A stretch of DNA of 64,000 bases, taken from NCBI RefSeq assembly GCF_021391495.1, contig NZ_CP090063.1, forward strand, positions 558,001-622,000. Direction: 5' to 3'. Shown one piece after another: positions 47,473 through 60,357 of this stretch. The notes under the pieces were generated by a model that saw nothing but the letters and a program-made list of their open reading frames with translations, made no database searches and was not told the origin of the DNA. The position numbers and the translations under genes are program-made. How positions within the stretch are numbered: the first letter of the stretch is position 1; each line of letters opens with the position of its first letter. This DNA is from Amycolatopsis acidiphila. GTDB taxonomy: Bacteria; Actinomycetota; Actinomycetes; Mycobacteriales; Pseudonocardiaceae.

Positions 47473-48803
47473 GGACGCTGCGCCGCAGGCTCCTCGGCCT
47501 GCTCCTGATCGCCGTGCTGGTCGGCGGGGTCACGCTGAGCATCGCGCTGTACAACAACGCCTTCACCTCGTACGTGAACGTGAAGCTGGAGGCGAGCGAC
47601 ATCGGCAACCAGCTGCTCGAGCAGTCCGACGTGAAGGTGCGCGGGCTGATCGTCGGCTCGGTGAAGTCGATCTCCGCGACCCAGGACGGCGCCGAGCTGA
47701 GTCTCGCGCTGGACCCGGCGTCGGCGAAGATGATCCCGGCCAACGTCTCCGCGCGCTTCCTGCCGAAGACGTTGTTCGGCGAGCGGTACGTCTCGCTCGA
47801 GATCCCACAGGACGCCTCGACCCGGACCCTGCGCAACGGCGACGTGATCCCCGAGGACCGGACGCAGGGCGCGGTGCAGCTGTCCAAGGCGCTCGACGAC
47901 CTGCTGCCGGTGTTGCAGGCCGTGCAGCCGCAGAAGCTCTCGGCGACGCTGACCGCGATCTCCACCGCACTGCAGGGCCGCGGCGACGAGCTCGGCCAGA
48001 CACTGTCGGACCTGGGGAACTACCTCGACGGGCTGAACCCGCACCTGCCGGAGCTGCAGCACAACCTGCAGGCGCTGGCGAAGTTCTCGAACAACCTCAG
48101 CAACACCGCGCCGGACCTGGTGCAGACCCTGGACAACCTGTCGACCACGAGCAAGACCATTGTGGACGAACAACAGAACCTGCAGTCCCTCTACGCCGAC
48201 GTGACGACCGCGTCGCAGACCCTGGAGTCCTTCGTGCGCACGAACTCCAGCAACCTGATCAGCCTGGCGCGGAGCTCCCGGCCGACCGCGGAGCTGCTGG
48301 CCAAGTACTCGCCGGAGTACCCGTGCCTGTTCGGCGGGATGGCCGACCTCGTGCCGCTGATCGACCAGGCCATGGGCAAGGGCACGAGCCAGCCCGGCCT
48401 GCACGCGACGATCGAGATCGTCGTCAACCGCGGGCCGTACGAGCCCGGCCGGGACGAGCCGCGGTTCGAGGACAAGCGCGGGCCGCGCTGCTACGACATG
48501 AAGGACTTCCCGCAGCCGTTCCCGCAGTACCCGCCGGACGGCCCGATCAAGGACGGCAGCCAGCCGACGCCGGGCTCGCGGGTCGCCAGTGACGGCCTCG
48601 TCCCTGCCAACACCGCGGCGAACGCGGGTGGCTACAACGGCGGCGGCACCACCGCGGGCAACCCCGCGAACACCCCGGCCGAGCAGGACTTCCTGGACCA
48701 GCTCGTCGGCCCGCAGGTCGGGCTGAGCGCGCAGCAGATGCCCGGCTGGAGCGGGCTGCTGATCGGGCCGCTGTACCGGGGAGCGGAGGTGACCATCAAA
48801 TGA
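47469..48803 (+). CDS. mceA: Mce family protein MceA
   Basis: This 444-residue protein starts at ATG 47469, inside the yrbEB stop. It has an N-terminal membrane anchor (LLGLLLIAVLVGGVTLSIALY) and the MlaD/Mce domain (VNVKLEASDIGNQLLEQSDVKVRGLIVGSVKSI, LFGERYVSLEIP). A long helical needle region (about 130-290, NLSNTAPDLVQTLDNLSTTSKTIV) follows, then a Pro/Gly-rich tail. The six Mce proteins are believed to form a hetero-hexameric tube across the envelope that shuttles lipids. MceA also has two Cys in YPCLFGG and PRCYD. It is first of six, all overlapping. Confidence 0.93.
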   Translation: MRTLRRRLLGLLLIAVLVGGVTLSIALYNNAFTSYVNVKLEASDIGNQLLEQSDVKVRGLIVGSVKSISATQDGAELSLALDPASAKMIPANVSARFLPKTLFGERYVSLEIPQDASTRTLRNGDVIPEDRTQGAVQLSKALDDLLPVLQAVQPQKLSATLTAISTALQGRGDELGQTLSDLGNYLDGLNPHLPELQHNLQALAKFSNNLSNTAPDLVQTLDNLSTTSKTIVDEQQNLQSLYADVTTASQTLESFVRTNSSNLISLARSSRPTAELLAKYSPEYPCLFGGMADLVPLIDQAMGKGTSQPGLHATIEIVVNRGPYEPGRDEPRFEDKRGPRCYDMKDFPQPFPQYPPDGPIKDGSQPTPGSRVASDGLVPANTAANAGGYNGGGTTAGNPANTPAEQDFLDQLVGPQVGLSAQQMPGWSGLLIGPLYRGAEVTIK

Positions 48804-49825
48804 GGGGCCTGCTCTCGCCGCTGATCAAGCTGGTCGTCTTCATCGTGGTCACCGTCGTGTTCACGGCGGTGCTCGGCATCAGCATCGCCAACATCAACAC
48901 CGGCTCCACCAAGGGGTACAGCGCCCGCTTCACCGATGCGACGCTGGTGCTGCCCGGCGACGACGTGCGCATCGCGGGCGTCAAGATCGGGCAGGTCACC
49001 GACGTCAAGGTCGTCGACCGCCGGCAGGCGCAGATCGACTTCGAGGTGGACTCGGACCGGACGCTGCCCGCCGACGTGAACGCGACGATCAGGTACCGGA
49101 ACCTGGTGGGCCAGCGCTACCTCTCGCTCACCCAGGGCACCGGCGGCGACACCGGGCCGCTCAAGCCCGGCGCGACGATCCCGCTGGACCACACGACCCC
49201 GGCGCTGGACCTCGACGAGCTGTTCAACGGCTTCAAGCCGCTGTTCGCGGCGCTGAACCCGGACGACGTCAACAAGCTGTCCTACGAGATCATCCAGGTG
49301 CTGCAGGGCGAGGGCGGCACCATCGACAGCCTGCTCGCGCACACCGCAACCCTGACCACCACGATCGCGCAGAAGGACCAGGTCATCGGCCAGGTGATCG
49401 ACAACCTCAACGGCGTGCTCGACACGGTCAACGCGCACACCCCGCAGCTCAACAGCCTGATCGTCAACCTGCAGCAGCTGGTGTCCGGCCTCGCGCAGGA
49501 CCGCAAGCCGATCGGCGACGCGATCGACGCGCTGGGCGGGCTGGCGAACACCACCGCCGGCCTGCTCGACAAGGCCCGGGACCCGCTGAAGAACGACATC
49601 GCGGCGCTCGGGGTGCTGAGCAACAACCTCAACGACAACCAGGCGCTGGTCGAGCACTTCATCCAGTACCTGCCGCAGAAGGTGACGACGCTGACCAGCA
49701 CCGCCGACTACGGCTCCTGGTTCAACTTCTTCCTGTGCTCCACCGAGGGTGACGTGTCGGTGCCGGTGGTCGGTGCGATCAACGTTCCGCTCTCCACGTC
49801 CGCGAACGGGCGGTGCCACGCGTGA
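48800..49825 (+). CDS. mceB: Mce family protein MceB
   Basis: This 341-residue protein has an N-terminal anchor (SPLIKLVVFIVVTVVFTAVLGISIA). The Mce domain reads YSARFTDATLVLPGDDVRIAGVKIGQV and YRNLVGQRYLSLTQG. The helical segment follows (about 130-285), then a short C-terminal domain with WFNFFLCSTEGD. It starts within the mceA stop (ATGA) and is coupled to mceC. It is presumably one subunit of the Mce hexamer. Confidence 0.94.
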   Translation: MRGLLSPLIKLVVFIVVTVVFTAVLGISIANINTGSTKGYSARFTDATLVLPGDDVRIAGVKIGQVTDVKVVDRRQAQIDFEVDSDRTLPADVNATIRYRNLVGQRYLSLTQGTGGDTGPLKPGATIPLDHTTPALDLDELFNGFKPLFAALNPDDVNKLSYEIIQVLQGEGGTIDSLLAHTATLTTTIAQKDQVIGQVIDNLNGVLDTVNAHTPQLNSLIVNLQQLVSGLAQDRKPIGDAIDALGGLANTTAGLLDKARDPLKNDIAALGVLSNNLNDNQALVEHFIQYLPQKVTTLTSTADYGSWFNFFLCSTEGDVSVPVVGAINVPLSTSANGRCHA

Positions 49826-50808
49826 AAAGCTTCCAGCAGCGCAATCCCGTGCCCATCGCCGTCGTCGGCCTGGTGCTGATGGTGCTGGGCCTCATCGTGG
49901 CGCTCAACGCCGACGACCTGCCGATCATCGGCGCCGGCACCACCTACACCGCGGACTTCACCGAGGCGGCCGGGCTCAAGGCCGACGACGAGGTCCGCGT
50001 CGCCGGGGTGAAGGTCGGCAAGGTCACCGACGTCGCGCTCGACGGCCCGCAGGTGAAGGTGTCGTTCAAGGTCAAGGACGCGTGGCTGGGCGACAAGACC
50101 AGCGCCGCGATCAAGATCAAGACCCTGCTCGGCCAGAAGTACCTGGCGCTGGACCCGGTGGGGGACAAGACGCTGGACCCGGGCACGGCGATCCCGAAGG
50201 AACGCACGCTCGCGCCCTACGACGTGCTCGACGCGTTCCGCGACCTGTCGTCCACAGTGGACCAGATCAACACCCAGCAGCTCGCGCAGAGCTTCGACAC
50301 GCTGTCCCAGACGCTGTCCGGCACGCCGACGGAGGTCAAGGGCGCGCTGTCGGGTCTGCAGCAGCTGTCGGACACGATCGCGAAGCGGGACACCCAGCTG
50401 TCGCAGCTGCTGGCGAACACCCGTCAGATCAGCCAGACCCTCGCCGACCGCGACACGGAGCTGACCAAGATCCTCAGCGACGGCAACCAGGTGCTCGACG
50501 AGATCTCCCAGCGGGAGCAGGCGATCTCGACCCTGCTGAGCGGTTCGCAGGAGCTGTCCAGGCAGCTGCAGGGCCTGGTGAACGACAACGACGCGCAGCT
50601 GACCCCGGTGCTGGACTCGCTGGACCAGCTGACCTCGATGCTGCAGCGCAACCAGGACTCCCTGGCGCAGGGCATCGCGCGGTTCGCGCCCTACATCCGG
50701 GTGTTCACCAACACCGTCGGCAACGGGCACTGGTTCGACAACTACATCTGCGGCCTGATCCTCCCGTCGACCAGCCTGCTGAACCAGGAGGGGTGTAACC
50801 AGAAATGA
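49822..50808 (+). CDS. mceC: Mce family protein MceC
   Basis: This 328-residue protein starts at GTG 49822, inside the mceB stop (GTGA); GTG 49813 is also in frame. It has a membrane anchor (NPVPIAVVGLVLMVLGLIVAL), the Mce domain (YTADFTEAAGLKADDEVRVAGVKVGKV, LLGQKYLALDPVG), a long Gln/Leu-rich helix (about 120-285) and an ending of HWFDNYICGLILPS. The GHWFDNY block is common to MceC proteins. It overlaps mceD by four bases. Confidence 0.94.
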   Translation: MKSFQQRNPVPIAVVGLVLMVLGLIVALNADDLPIIGAGTTYTADFTEAAGLKADDEVRVAGVKVGKVTDVALDGPQVKVSFKVKDAWLGDKTSAAIKIKTLLGQKYLALDPVGDKTLDPGTAIPKERTLAPYDVLDAFRDLSSTVDQINTQQLAQSFDTLSQTLSGTPTEVKGALSGLQQLSDTIAKRDTQLSQLLANTRQISQTLADRDTELTKILSDGNQVLDEISQREQAISTLLSGSQELSRQLQGLVNDNDAQLTPVLDSLDQLTSMLQRNQDSLAQGIARFAPYIRVFTNTVGNGHWFDNYICGLILPSTSLLNQEGCNQK

Positions 50809-51986
50809 CGGACACCCGCTTCGGACAGTCGCTCGCACGGGGCGTGGCCATCGCCTGCGTGCTGGGGCTCGTCGTCGCCGGGGTGCTGTGGTGGACCCTC
50901 AAGGACGCCAACAAGAAGCACCTCACCGCATACTTCCCGAGCGCGATCGGGCTCTACGTCGGCAACAGCGTGCGCGTGCTCGGCGTGGACATGGGCATCG
51001 TGACCGGCGTCCAGCCGATGGGCAACCAGGTCCGGGTCGAGATGGAGTACGACCGCTCCATCGCGCTCCCGGCCGACGCGCAGGCCGCCATCGTCGCCCC
51101 GTCGCTGGTCAGCGACCGGTACGTGCAGCTCGCCCCGGCCTACACCGGCGGCAAGATCATCGACGACGGCGCGTCGATCCCGCTCGACCGCACCGCGGTG
51201 CCGATCGAGGTCGACGACCTGTACGCGAGCCTGGACAAGATCAGCCAGTCGCTCGGGCCCAACGGGGTCAACGCGAACGGCTCGCTGTCGGACCTGCTGA
51301 CCACACTGGCGAAGAACGTCGACGGCAACGGCCAGTCGCTGCACGACACGATCACCAAGCTCAGCCAGCTGTCGACCACCTTGTCGGGCAACAAGAACGA
51401 CCTGTTCGCCACCATCCAGAACCTGGCCGACTTCTCGCAGACGCTCGCGAACTCCGACAGCCAGGTGCGCCGGTTCGAGTCGCAGCTGGCGGACGTGAGC
51501 GGGTACCTGGCGGGGGAGAAGGACAACCTCGCCGCGACGGTGCAACAGCTCGGCACCACGCTCGGGCTGGTGCAGGACTTCATCGACAAGCACCACGACA
51601 AGCTGCGGTCCAACGTCGACAACCTGGCGAGCGTGACGAAGGTGCTGGTGGACCAGCGCAGTGCGCTCGCGGAGATCCTCGACGTGGCGCCGGTCGGCCT
51701 CGGCAACGTGGTCAACGCCTACAACGGCTCCTCGGGCACCCTGGACGCACGGTCGAACATCAACGAGCTGACGCAGCCGCCGCTGGTGATGATCTGCGGG
51801 CTGCTGAAGGAGACGCCGGACGCGCTGAAACAGGTCGGCCACCTGTGCGATTCGGTCGCCGGGATCCTGGACGGCACCGCGAAGCTGCCTTCGCTGGCGC
51901 AGACGGTGTACGCGTTCCAGCACGGCCAGCTCCCGCCGCTGCCGTTGCCGTTTGTCGACCTGTTCGGGACGGGGACTTCGCAGTGA
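50805..51986 (+). CDS. mceD: Mce family protein MceD
   Basis: This 393-residue protein has an N-terminal anchor (GVAIACVLGLVVAGVLWWTL). The Mce domain reads LTAYFPSAIGLYVGNSVRVLGVDMGIV and LVSDRYVQLAPAY. A helical region follows (about 135-300), then a C-terminal domain with MICGLLKETPDALKQVGHLCDS. The YFPSAIGLYVGN form is typical of MceD. It starts and ends in four-base overlaps with its neighbours. Confidence 0.94.
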   Translation: MTDTRFGQSLARGVAIACVLGLVVAGVLWWTLKDANKKHLTAYFPSAIGLYVGNSVRVLGVDMGIVTGVQPMGNQVRVEMEYDRSIALPADAQAAIVAPSLVSDRYVQLAPAYTGGKIIDDGASIPLDRTAVPIEVDDLYASLDKISQSLGPNGVNANGSLSDLLTTLAKNVDGNGQSLHDTITKLSQLSTTLSGNKNDLFATIQNLADFSQTLANSDSQVRRFESQLADVSGYLAGEKDNLAATVQQLGTTLGLVQDFIDKHHDKLRSNVDNLASVTKVLVDQRSALAEILDVAPVGLGNVVNAYNGSSGTLDARSNINELTQPPLVMICGLLKETPDALKQVGHLCDSVAGILDGTAKLPSLAQTVYAFQHGQLPPLPLPFVDLFGTGTSQ

Positions 51987-53197
51987 AACGACTCGCCCTC
52001 ATCGCCGTCGGCGCCGCGACCGCGCTGACACTGACCAGCTGCGGGTTCGGTGGGATCTACAGCGTCCCGCTGCCGGGCGGCGCCGACCTCGGCGACCACC
52101 CGTACACCGTGAAGGCGCAGTTCCGCGACGTGCTCGACCTCGTGCCGAAGTCGGGCGTGAAGGTCAACGAGGTCGCGGTCGGCCGCGTCGAGTCCATCGG
52201 CCTCACCCCGGACGGCTGGCACGCCGAGGTGACCATGGAGGTCAACGGCGACGTGAAGCTGCCCGCCAACGCGCTGGCCAACATCCGCCAGTCGAGCCTG
52301 CTCGGCGAGAAGTACGTCGAGCTGGCCTCGCCGGGCCAGGACCTGGCCCAGGGCACGCTGGCGAACAACGCCGAGATCCCGCTGGAGCGCACCAACCGCA
52401 GCGTCGACGTCGAAGAGGTGCTCGGCGCGCTGTCGATGCTGCTCAACGGCGGCGGGGTCGAGCAGCTCAACACGATCACCAAGGAGCTCAACTCCGCGAC
52501 CTCGGGCCGTGAGCCCGACATCCGGAACCTGCTGGACAACGCGAACCAGCTGGTGAGCACGCTGGACAAGCAGTCGGGTGACATCACCCGCGCCCTCGAC
52601 GGGCTCAACCGGCTGTCCTCGACGCTGGTCACGCAGAAGGACCAGCTCGCCGGCGCCATCGACAACCTCGGCCCTGGCCTCGCCGTACTGGAACAGCAGC
52701 GCACGCAGCTGGTGACGATGCTGCAGGCGTTGCAGAACCTGTCGGGTGTCACCGTCGACACGATCCACAAGAGCCAGGCCGACATCGTGGCCGACCTGCA
52801 GGCGCTCCTGCCGACGCTGCAGAAGCTCGGCGAGGCCGGCTCCGATCTGCCGAAGTCGCTGGAGCTGCTGCTGACGTACCCGTTCACGGACGCGGCGCTC
52901 AAGGGCGCGAAGGGTGACTACTTCAACCTGTACGCGAAGGTCGACCTGAACCTGCAGGACGTCCTGCAGAACCTCGGGCGCAGCCGCGACAACCCGTTGT
53001 CCGGGATCCTGCCCGACAACCTGAACCTGACCGGCGGCCAGCCGTCGAACCCAGGCAACACCACGCCACCGCTGCCGCTGAACACCGGTTCGCCCGGCGG
53101 TGCCGTGCCCGGCACGTCCGGTGGCACGAACGGCACACAGCAGTCGCAGTCGGGCCTGCCCGGCCTGTTCGGGCTGCTCTCGGGGGGAGGTTCCTGA
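51983..53197 (+). CDS. mceE: Mce family lipoprotein MceE
   Basis: This 404-residue lipoprotein starts at GTG 51983 in the mceD stop. A short signal with lipobox LTSC (KRLALIAVGAATALTLTSC) makes it the lipidated member of the set, as MceE/LprK is in mycobacteria. The Mce domain reads YTVKAQFRDVLDLVPKSGVKVNEVAVGRV and SLLGEKYVELASPG. A long helix follows, then a Gly/Pro/Asn-rich tail. It overlaps mceF by one base (TGATG). Confidence 0.94.
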   Translation: MKRLALIAVGAATALTLTSCGFGGIYSVPLPGGADLGDHPYTVKAQFRDVLDLVPKSGVKVNEVAVGRVESIGLTPDGWHAEVTMEVNGDVKLPANALANIRQSSLLGEKYVELASPGQDLAQGTLANNAEIPLERTNRSVDVEEVLGALSMLLNGGGVEQLNTITKELNSATSGREPDIRNLLDNANQLVSTLDKQSGDITRALDGLNRLSSTLVTQKDQLAGAIDNLGPGLAVLEQQRTQLVTMLQALQNLSGVTVDTIHKSQADIVADLQALLPTLQKLGEAGSDLPKSLELLLTYPFTDAALKGAKGDYFNLYAKVDLNLQDVLQNLGRSRDNPLSGILPDNLNLTGGQPSNPGNTTPPLPLNTGSPGGAVPGTSGGTNGTQQSQSGLPGLFGLLSGGGS

Positions 53198-54456
53198 TGC
53201 TGGTACGCAGGACGAGGCTCCAGCTCATCGCCTTCCTGGTGATCTCCGTCGTCGCGATCGTCTACGCCCTGATCCGGTTCGCCGGGCTCGGCCAGGTGTT
53301 CGGGCAGAACGGCTACACGGTCAAGCTCGAGCTGAACCAGTCCGGTGGCATCTTCACCGGCGCCGAGGTCACCTACCGCGGCTACAACATCGGCCGGGTC
53401 GGGCCGCTGCGGCTGACCGCTACCGGGCTCGAAGCCGACCTGAACATCGACCCGGACACCCCGAACGTGCCCACCGACCTGCAGGCGGTCGTCGCCGACC
53501 GGTCGGCCGTCGGGGAGCAGTTCGTCGACCTGCGCCCGGCGAACGAGGCAGGCCCGTTCCTGAAGGCGGGCTCGGTGATCCCGGCCGACAAGACCAAGAC
53601 GCCGATCCCCACCGAGCAGGTCGTCAGCGACCTCGACGGGCTGGCGCAGTCGGTGCCCACCGACGCGCTGCGCACCGTGGTCGACGAGTCGTACAACGCC
53701 TTCAACGGCACCGGGAACGACCTGCAGGTGCTCCTGGACACGCTGCGCGACTTCACCAAATCCGCGCAGGACAACCTGCCGCAGACGGTGCAGCTGCTCA
53801 ACGCGGGCGGCAAAGTGCTCGACACGCAGAACGCCGAGGCGTCGAACATGGCCGAGTTCAGCAAGAACCTGGACCAGCTGTCGGCGACGTTGAAGAGCTC
53901 CGACGGCGACCTGCGCAAGCTGATCGAGACCGCGCCGGGTGCCGCGCAGTCGCTCAACCAGCTGATCAGCGACACGGGCCCGGGGCTCGCCGAGCTGTTC
54001 GCGAACCTGCTCACCACGTCGAACCTGCTGCTGACCCGGCAGGACGGCATCGAGCAGGTACTGGTGAGCTACCCGGCCCTCGCCGTCGGCGCCCGCAGCG
54101 TCGTGCCCGGCGACGGCACCGCGCACCTGGGCCTGGTGCTCAACCTGTTCGACCCGCCACCGTGTACGAAGGGCTACCAGGACCCGTCGCAGTACCGGAC
54201 GGGTTCCGACACCACTCCCCGTACGCCGGACTTCAACGCCTACTGTGCCGAGCCGACGGGCAGTCCGATCGACGTCCGCGGCGCGCAGAACGCGCCGTAC
54301 AACGGCGTGCCGGTGGCGCCGGACCAGCAGCAGCTGGCCCAGAACGCCGACCGGCCGCAGCAGCAGCTGGCCGAGCTGGCCGGCATGCCCGGCGTCGCCG
54401 GCTCCCCCGCGGTGAGCATCAACAGCCTCTCGTCGCTGCTCGCGCTGCCCGGCTGA
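53197..54456 (+). CDS. mceF: Mce family protein MceF
   Basis: This 419-residue protein has an N-terminal anchor (LQLIAFLVISVVAIVYALIRFAG). The Mce domain reads YTVKLELNQSGGIFTGAEVTYRGYNIGRV and SAVGEQFVDLRPA. A helical region follows (about 135-290), then a C-terminal domain with PPPCTKGY and a Gln-rich linker. The GGIFTGAEVTYRG form marks MceF. It is the last of the six Mce genes; two Mce-associated genes follow after 36 bases. Confidence 0.94.
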   Translation: MLVRRTRLQLIAFLVISVVAIVYALIRFAGLGQVFGQNGYTVKLELNQSGGIFTGAEVTYRGYNIGRVGPLRLTATGLEADLNIDPDTPNVPTDLQAVVADRSAVGEQFVDLRPANEAGPFLKAGSVIPADKTKTPIPTEQVVSDLDGLAQSVPTDALRTVVDESYNAFNGTGNDLQVLLDTLRDFTKSAQDNLPQTVQLLNAGGKVLDTQNAEASNMAEFSKNLDQLSATLKSSDGDLRKLIETAPGAAQSLNQLISDTGPGLAELFANLLTTSNLLLTRQDGIEQVLVSYPALAVGARSVVPGDGTAHLGLVLNLFDPPPCTKGYQDPSQYRTGSDTTPRTPDFNAYCAEPTGSPIDVRGAQNAPYNGVPVAPDQQQLAQNADRPQQQLAELAGMPGVAGSPAVSINSLSSLLALPG

Positions 54457-54492
54457 CCGGGACGACACAGCGTCTATCTACTCTGGAGAGTT

Positions 54493-55080
54493 ATGAGTTC
54501 CGAGTACCAGGAGATTTCCGCCGAGGAGACTCCCGAGCCGGTGGCCGTCCGGACGGACGACGGCTCGACGGGCCGCTACCTCGTGCTCGGCACGGGCGCG
54601 CTGGCTGCCGCGGCGCTGATCGTGGCGGCCGTGTTCGGCATCCAGTGGTGGACGGCCTCGGGTAACGACAACCTGACCCTCGCCCAGTCCCGGGACGACA
54701 TCGTCAAGCAGGGCACGACCGCGGTCAAGGCGTACACGGAGCTGGACTACACCAACCCGGACGCGTTCTTCCAGAACGTCATCAACGTCTCCACCAGCGA
54801 CATGCAGACGCTGATGAAGCAGTCGGAGGACAACTACCGGCAGTCGCTGGCCCAGGCCAAGACCAAGGTCACCACGACCGTGCAGGACATCGGCGTCGAG
54901 GAGCTCGACGACCACGCGGGCAAGGCCAGCTTCCTGGCGGCCATCAGCACGCTCGTGACCCAGAACGGGCAGCAGCCGGTCGCCAAGCCGCTGCGCCTCG
55001 AGGTCCAGATGACCAGGGTCGGGCAGGACTGGAAGGTGTCCGGGATCAGTTCGGTGCCGCTCGTGAGCAGCGGTCAGTAA
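54493..55080 (+). CDS. Mce-associated membrane protein 1
   Basis: This 195-residue protein has a cytoplasmic acidic tail, one membrane helix (YLVLGTGALAAAALIVAAVFG) and an outer NTF2-like domain (DDIVKQGTTAVKAYTELDYTNPDAFFQNVINVST, QDWKVSGISSVPLVSSG). Such Mas proteins regularly follow mceF and are thought to stabilize the transporter. ATG 54493 follows GGAGAG. It is clearly part of the operon by direction and spacing. Confidence 0.9.
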   Translation: MSSEYQEISAEETPEPVAVRTDDGSTGRYLVLGTGALAAAALIVAAVFGIQWWTASGNDNLTLAQSRDDIVKQGTTAVKAYTELDYTNPDAFFQNVINVSTSDMQTLMKQSEDNYRQSLAQAKTKVTTTVQDIGVEELDDHAGKASFLAAISTLVTQNGQQPVAKPLRLEVQMTRVGQDWKVSGISSVPLVSSGQ

Positions 55081-55103
55081 GCGTCGCAGGAACGGAGTTC
55101 GTT

Positions 55104-55982
55104 GTGCCATCGAGCAACCCCGGCCGTCCGCAGCAGCCGATGCGGCGGCCCAAGGTGGCGGGCCTGCGTCGTCCCTCGCCGAGCCCGCGCCCGCAGGACG
55201 AGCGGCCGCAGGACGAGCCGCCCCAGGACGTCGAGGCCCCGGAGACCGAGGAGAACCTCTTCGCGGCTCCGTCCAAGCCGAGCCCGCGGCGCAAGAGCCG
55301 TGACGCGGGCACGGCGAAGCCGTCGGACTTCGAGGAGGCCGAGGCGGCGCTGAGCGACGCCGACGCCGAGTCCGACCCCGAGCCGAGGGCCGAGCGCCGG
55401 CGGCGGAACCCCTACATCGTCGCGGGGGCGTTGTTCGGGCTGGCGATCGTGCTCGCCGGGTTCGCGACCTGGTTCAAGATCGAGGACAACAAGGTCAGCG
55501 CGGCGACGGAGAACACCGCGCTGCTCGACGTCGCCGGCACCTCGCAGGTCAACCAGGCGGCGACCAGCGCCGCGGAGACGCTGTTCTCCTACGACTACAA
55601 CAACATCGCCAAGACCCAGAACGCGGCCAAGGACCTGCTGCTCAACGACGAGGTCAAGGCGACGTACAACAACCTGATGGGCGAGGTCGAGCGCCTGGCG
55701 CCGCAGCAGAAGATCGTGGTCACGGTCAAGGCGAGCCGCAGCGCGGTGATCATGCTCAACGGCGACCGCGCCCGGGTCATGGTGTTCGTCGACCAGACCG
55801 CGACGCGCACCGACCAGAACCAGACCTCCAGCGGCAGTGCTCAGCTGTGGCTGAACATGCAGAAGGTGGACGGGAAGTGGAAGGTGGCCCAGCTGAACAC
55901 CTACAACTCCGAGCAGCCCGCCGCCCCGGCCCCGAGCCAGGCCCCGGCCCCGACCACCCAGGCCCCGCCCTCGTCACGCTGA
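55104..55982 (+). CDS. Mce-associated membrane protein 2
   Basis: This 292-residue protein has a long Pro/Arg/Glu-rich cytoplasmic region (1-100), one membrane helix (YIVAGALFGLAIVLAGFATWF) and an outer NTF2-like domain (VNQAATSAAETLFSYDYNNIAKTQNAAKDLL, VDGKWKVAQLNTYN). A Pro/Ala-rich C-terminus (PAAPAPSQAPAPTTQAPP) follows. The plan matches Mas protein 1 and, more loosely, the protein at 42284-43108. GTG 55104 is the start, 23 bases after the upstream stop. It is the last clear gene of the mce operon. Confidence 0.9.
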   Translation: MPSSNPGRPQQPMRRPKVAGLRRPSPSPRPQDERPQDEPPQDVEAPETEENLFAAPSKPSPRRKSRDAGTAKPSDFEEAEAALSDADAESDPEPRAERRRRNPYIVAGALFGLAIVLAGFATWFKIEDNKVSAATENTALLDVAGTSQVNQAATSAAETLFSYDYNNIAKTQNAAKDLLLNDEVKATYNNLMGEVERLAPQQKIVVTVKASRSAVIMLNGDRARVMVFVDQTATRTDQNQTSSGSAQLWLNMQKVDGKWKVAQLNTYNSEQPAAPAPSQAPAPTTQAPPSSR

Positions 55983-55995
55983 CCCGCCGGGTCCG

Positions 55996-56399
55996 GTGAG
56001 TCCCGGCCGCGAGGACGACCGCATCGGCGGCTGCCACCCGGCCGACCTCGGGCTGCTCCGGATCCACGTCGATGGCCTGCACGGGCTCGCCGAGCACGAG
56101 CAGCGGCCCGGTGAGCCCGGCCCGCTCGACCGGCGCCGGGACGCGGTGCTGTGGACGCGCCGCCTCGGCGAGCGCACTCCCGCCGCGCCCGGGCTCCCGG
56201 CGGCCTGCCGCCTGCCGCCTGCCGCCGGGGGCGTTCTCCACCTCTGCGGCCGGCCGCACCGCCACCTGCCCGGCACGGTCGCGCCGGAGGTGACGGTCGC
56301 CATCGAACGGGGCTGCGCGCCTGGTCGCCGGGCGAGCTCGTGGACGCCGTCCCGGACCCCGGCGAGGCCTCCGACGGGCGGGCGTGGATGGCTTCGTGA
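55996..56399 (+). pseudogene. Small unrecognised gene, probably frameshifted near 56310-56325
   Basis: From GTG 55996 a frame with strong C/G wobble runs for about 108 codons (PGREDDRIGGCHPADLGLLR, HVDGLHGLAEHEQR, PGTVAPEVTVAIERGC). After a G/C run near 56310-56325 the coding-like bias moves to another frame, which reads AWSPGELVDAVPDPGEASDG and stops at 56399. Joined, this gives about 135 residues. I do not recognise the family. It may be a decayed gene, a sequencing error or chance open frame; the same stretch is also open on the minus strand. Confidence 0.35.
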
Positions 56400-56442
56400 G
56401 CAGATCATCGAGCCGCTCCAGCCCACTCCCGAGTCGGCATGA

Positions 56443-56810
56443 ACCCGCAGGTCGGCGGCGTGATATCACGTCGCGTACACCCTGGGACCACATTGCGCCA
56501 ACCGGCGGGTTGAAGGCGTGGCATCTTGACTCAGACGGCCCGGGGGGTCACGCTTACTCCCGACGGCAACGCCCTGCGGGAGGGCGTAGCTGGGAGGCAT
56601 ACCTGAAGACGGAGTGATCGAGATCTGGGCCCCATCGGGAGCGCCCTCGACAGAACCCGTCGTTCAGGCTAGACTGCTTCTTTGCGCTGCCCTCTTTCAG
56701 GCTGCCCGGGCACGGCAGTTAGGATAGTGGGCACCACGGCACCCTTGACAGTCGTATTAGTTGTTGCTAACGCGGCTGCTCACCGCTCATTGTCCCCGGA
56801 AGGACGCATC
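56443..56810 (+). promoter_or_regulatory. Upstream region and leader of rpoB
   Basis: This 368-base gap has no convincing gene. A small hairpin ACGCCCT/AGGGCGT lies near 56570-56588. TAGACTGCTTCTTTGCGCTG around 56671 resembles sequence commonly found upstream of actinobacterial rpoB. Two promoter candidates follow: TAGGAT near 56720, and TTGACA (56745-56750) with TAACGC (56768-56773) at 17-base spacing, which would give a leader of about 30 bases. GGAAGGA (56798-56804) is the ribosome site. Confidence 0.5.
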
Positions 56811-60311
<3,501 letters not shown>

Positions 60312-60318
60312 CCCAGCC

Positions 60319-60357
60319 ATCCGGGGAGTCCGCTCCTCCCGCGCGGACTCCCCGGAT
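60319..60357 (+). other. Perfect 15-bp hairpin between rpoB and rpoC
   Basis: 60319-60333 pairs perfectly with 60343-60357 around a nine-base loop. No U-tract follows, so it is less a terminator than a processing, stability or pausing element in the rpoBC message. Confidence 0.8.

Noticed and set aside
56682..56810. N-terminal extension of rpoB to 56682
   Set aside because: It crosses the promoter-like elements and has no ribosome site; TTG 56811 has GGAAGGA at proper spacing and matches the conserved N-terminus.
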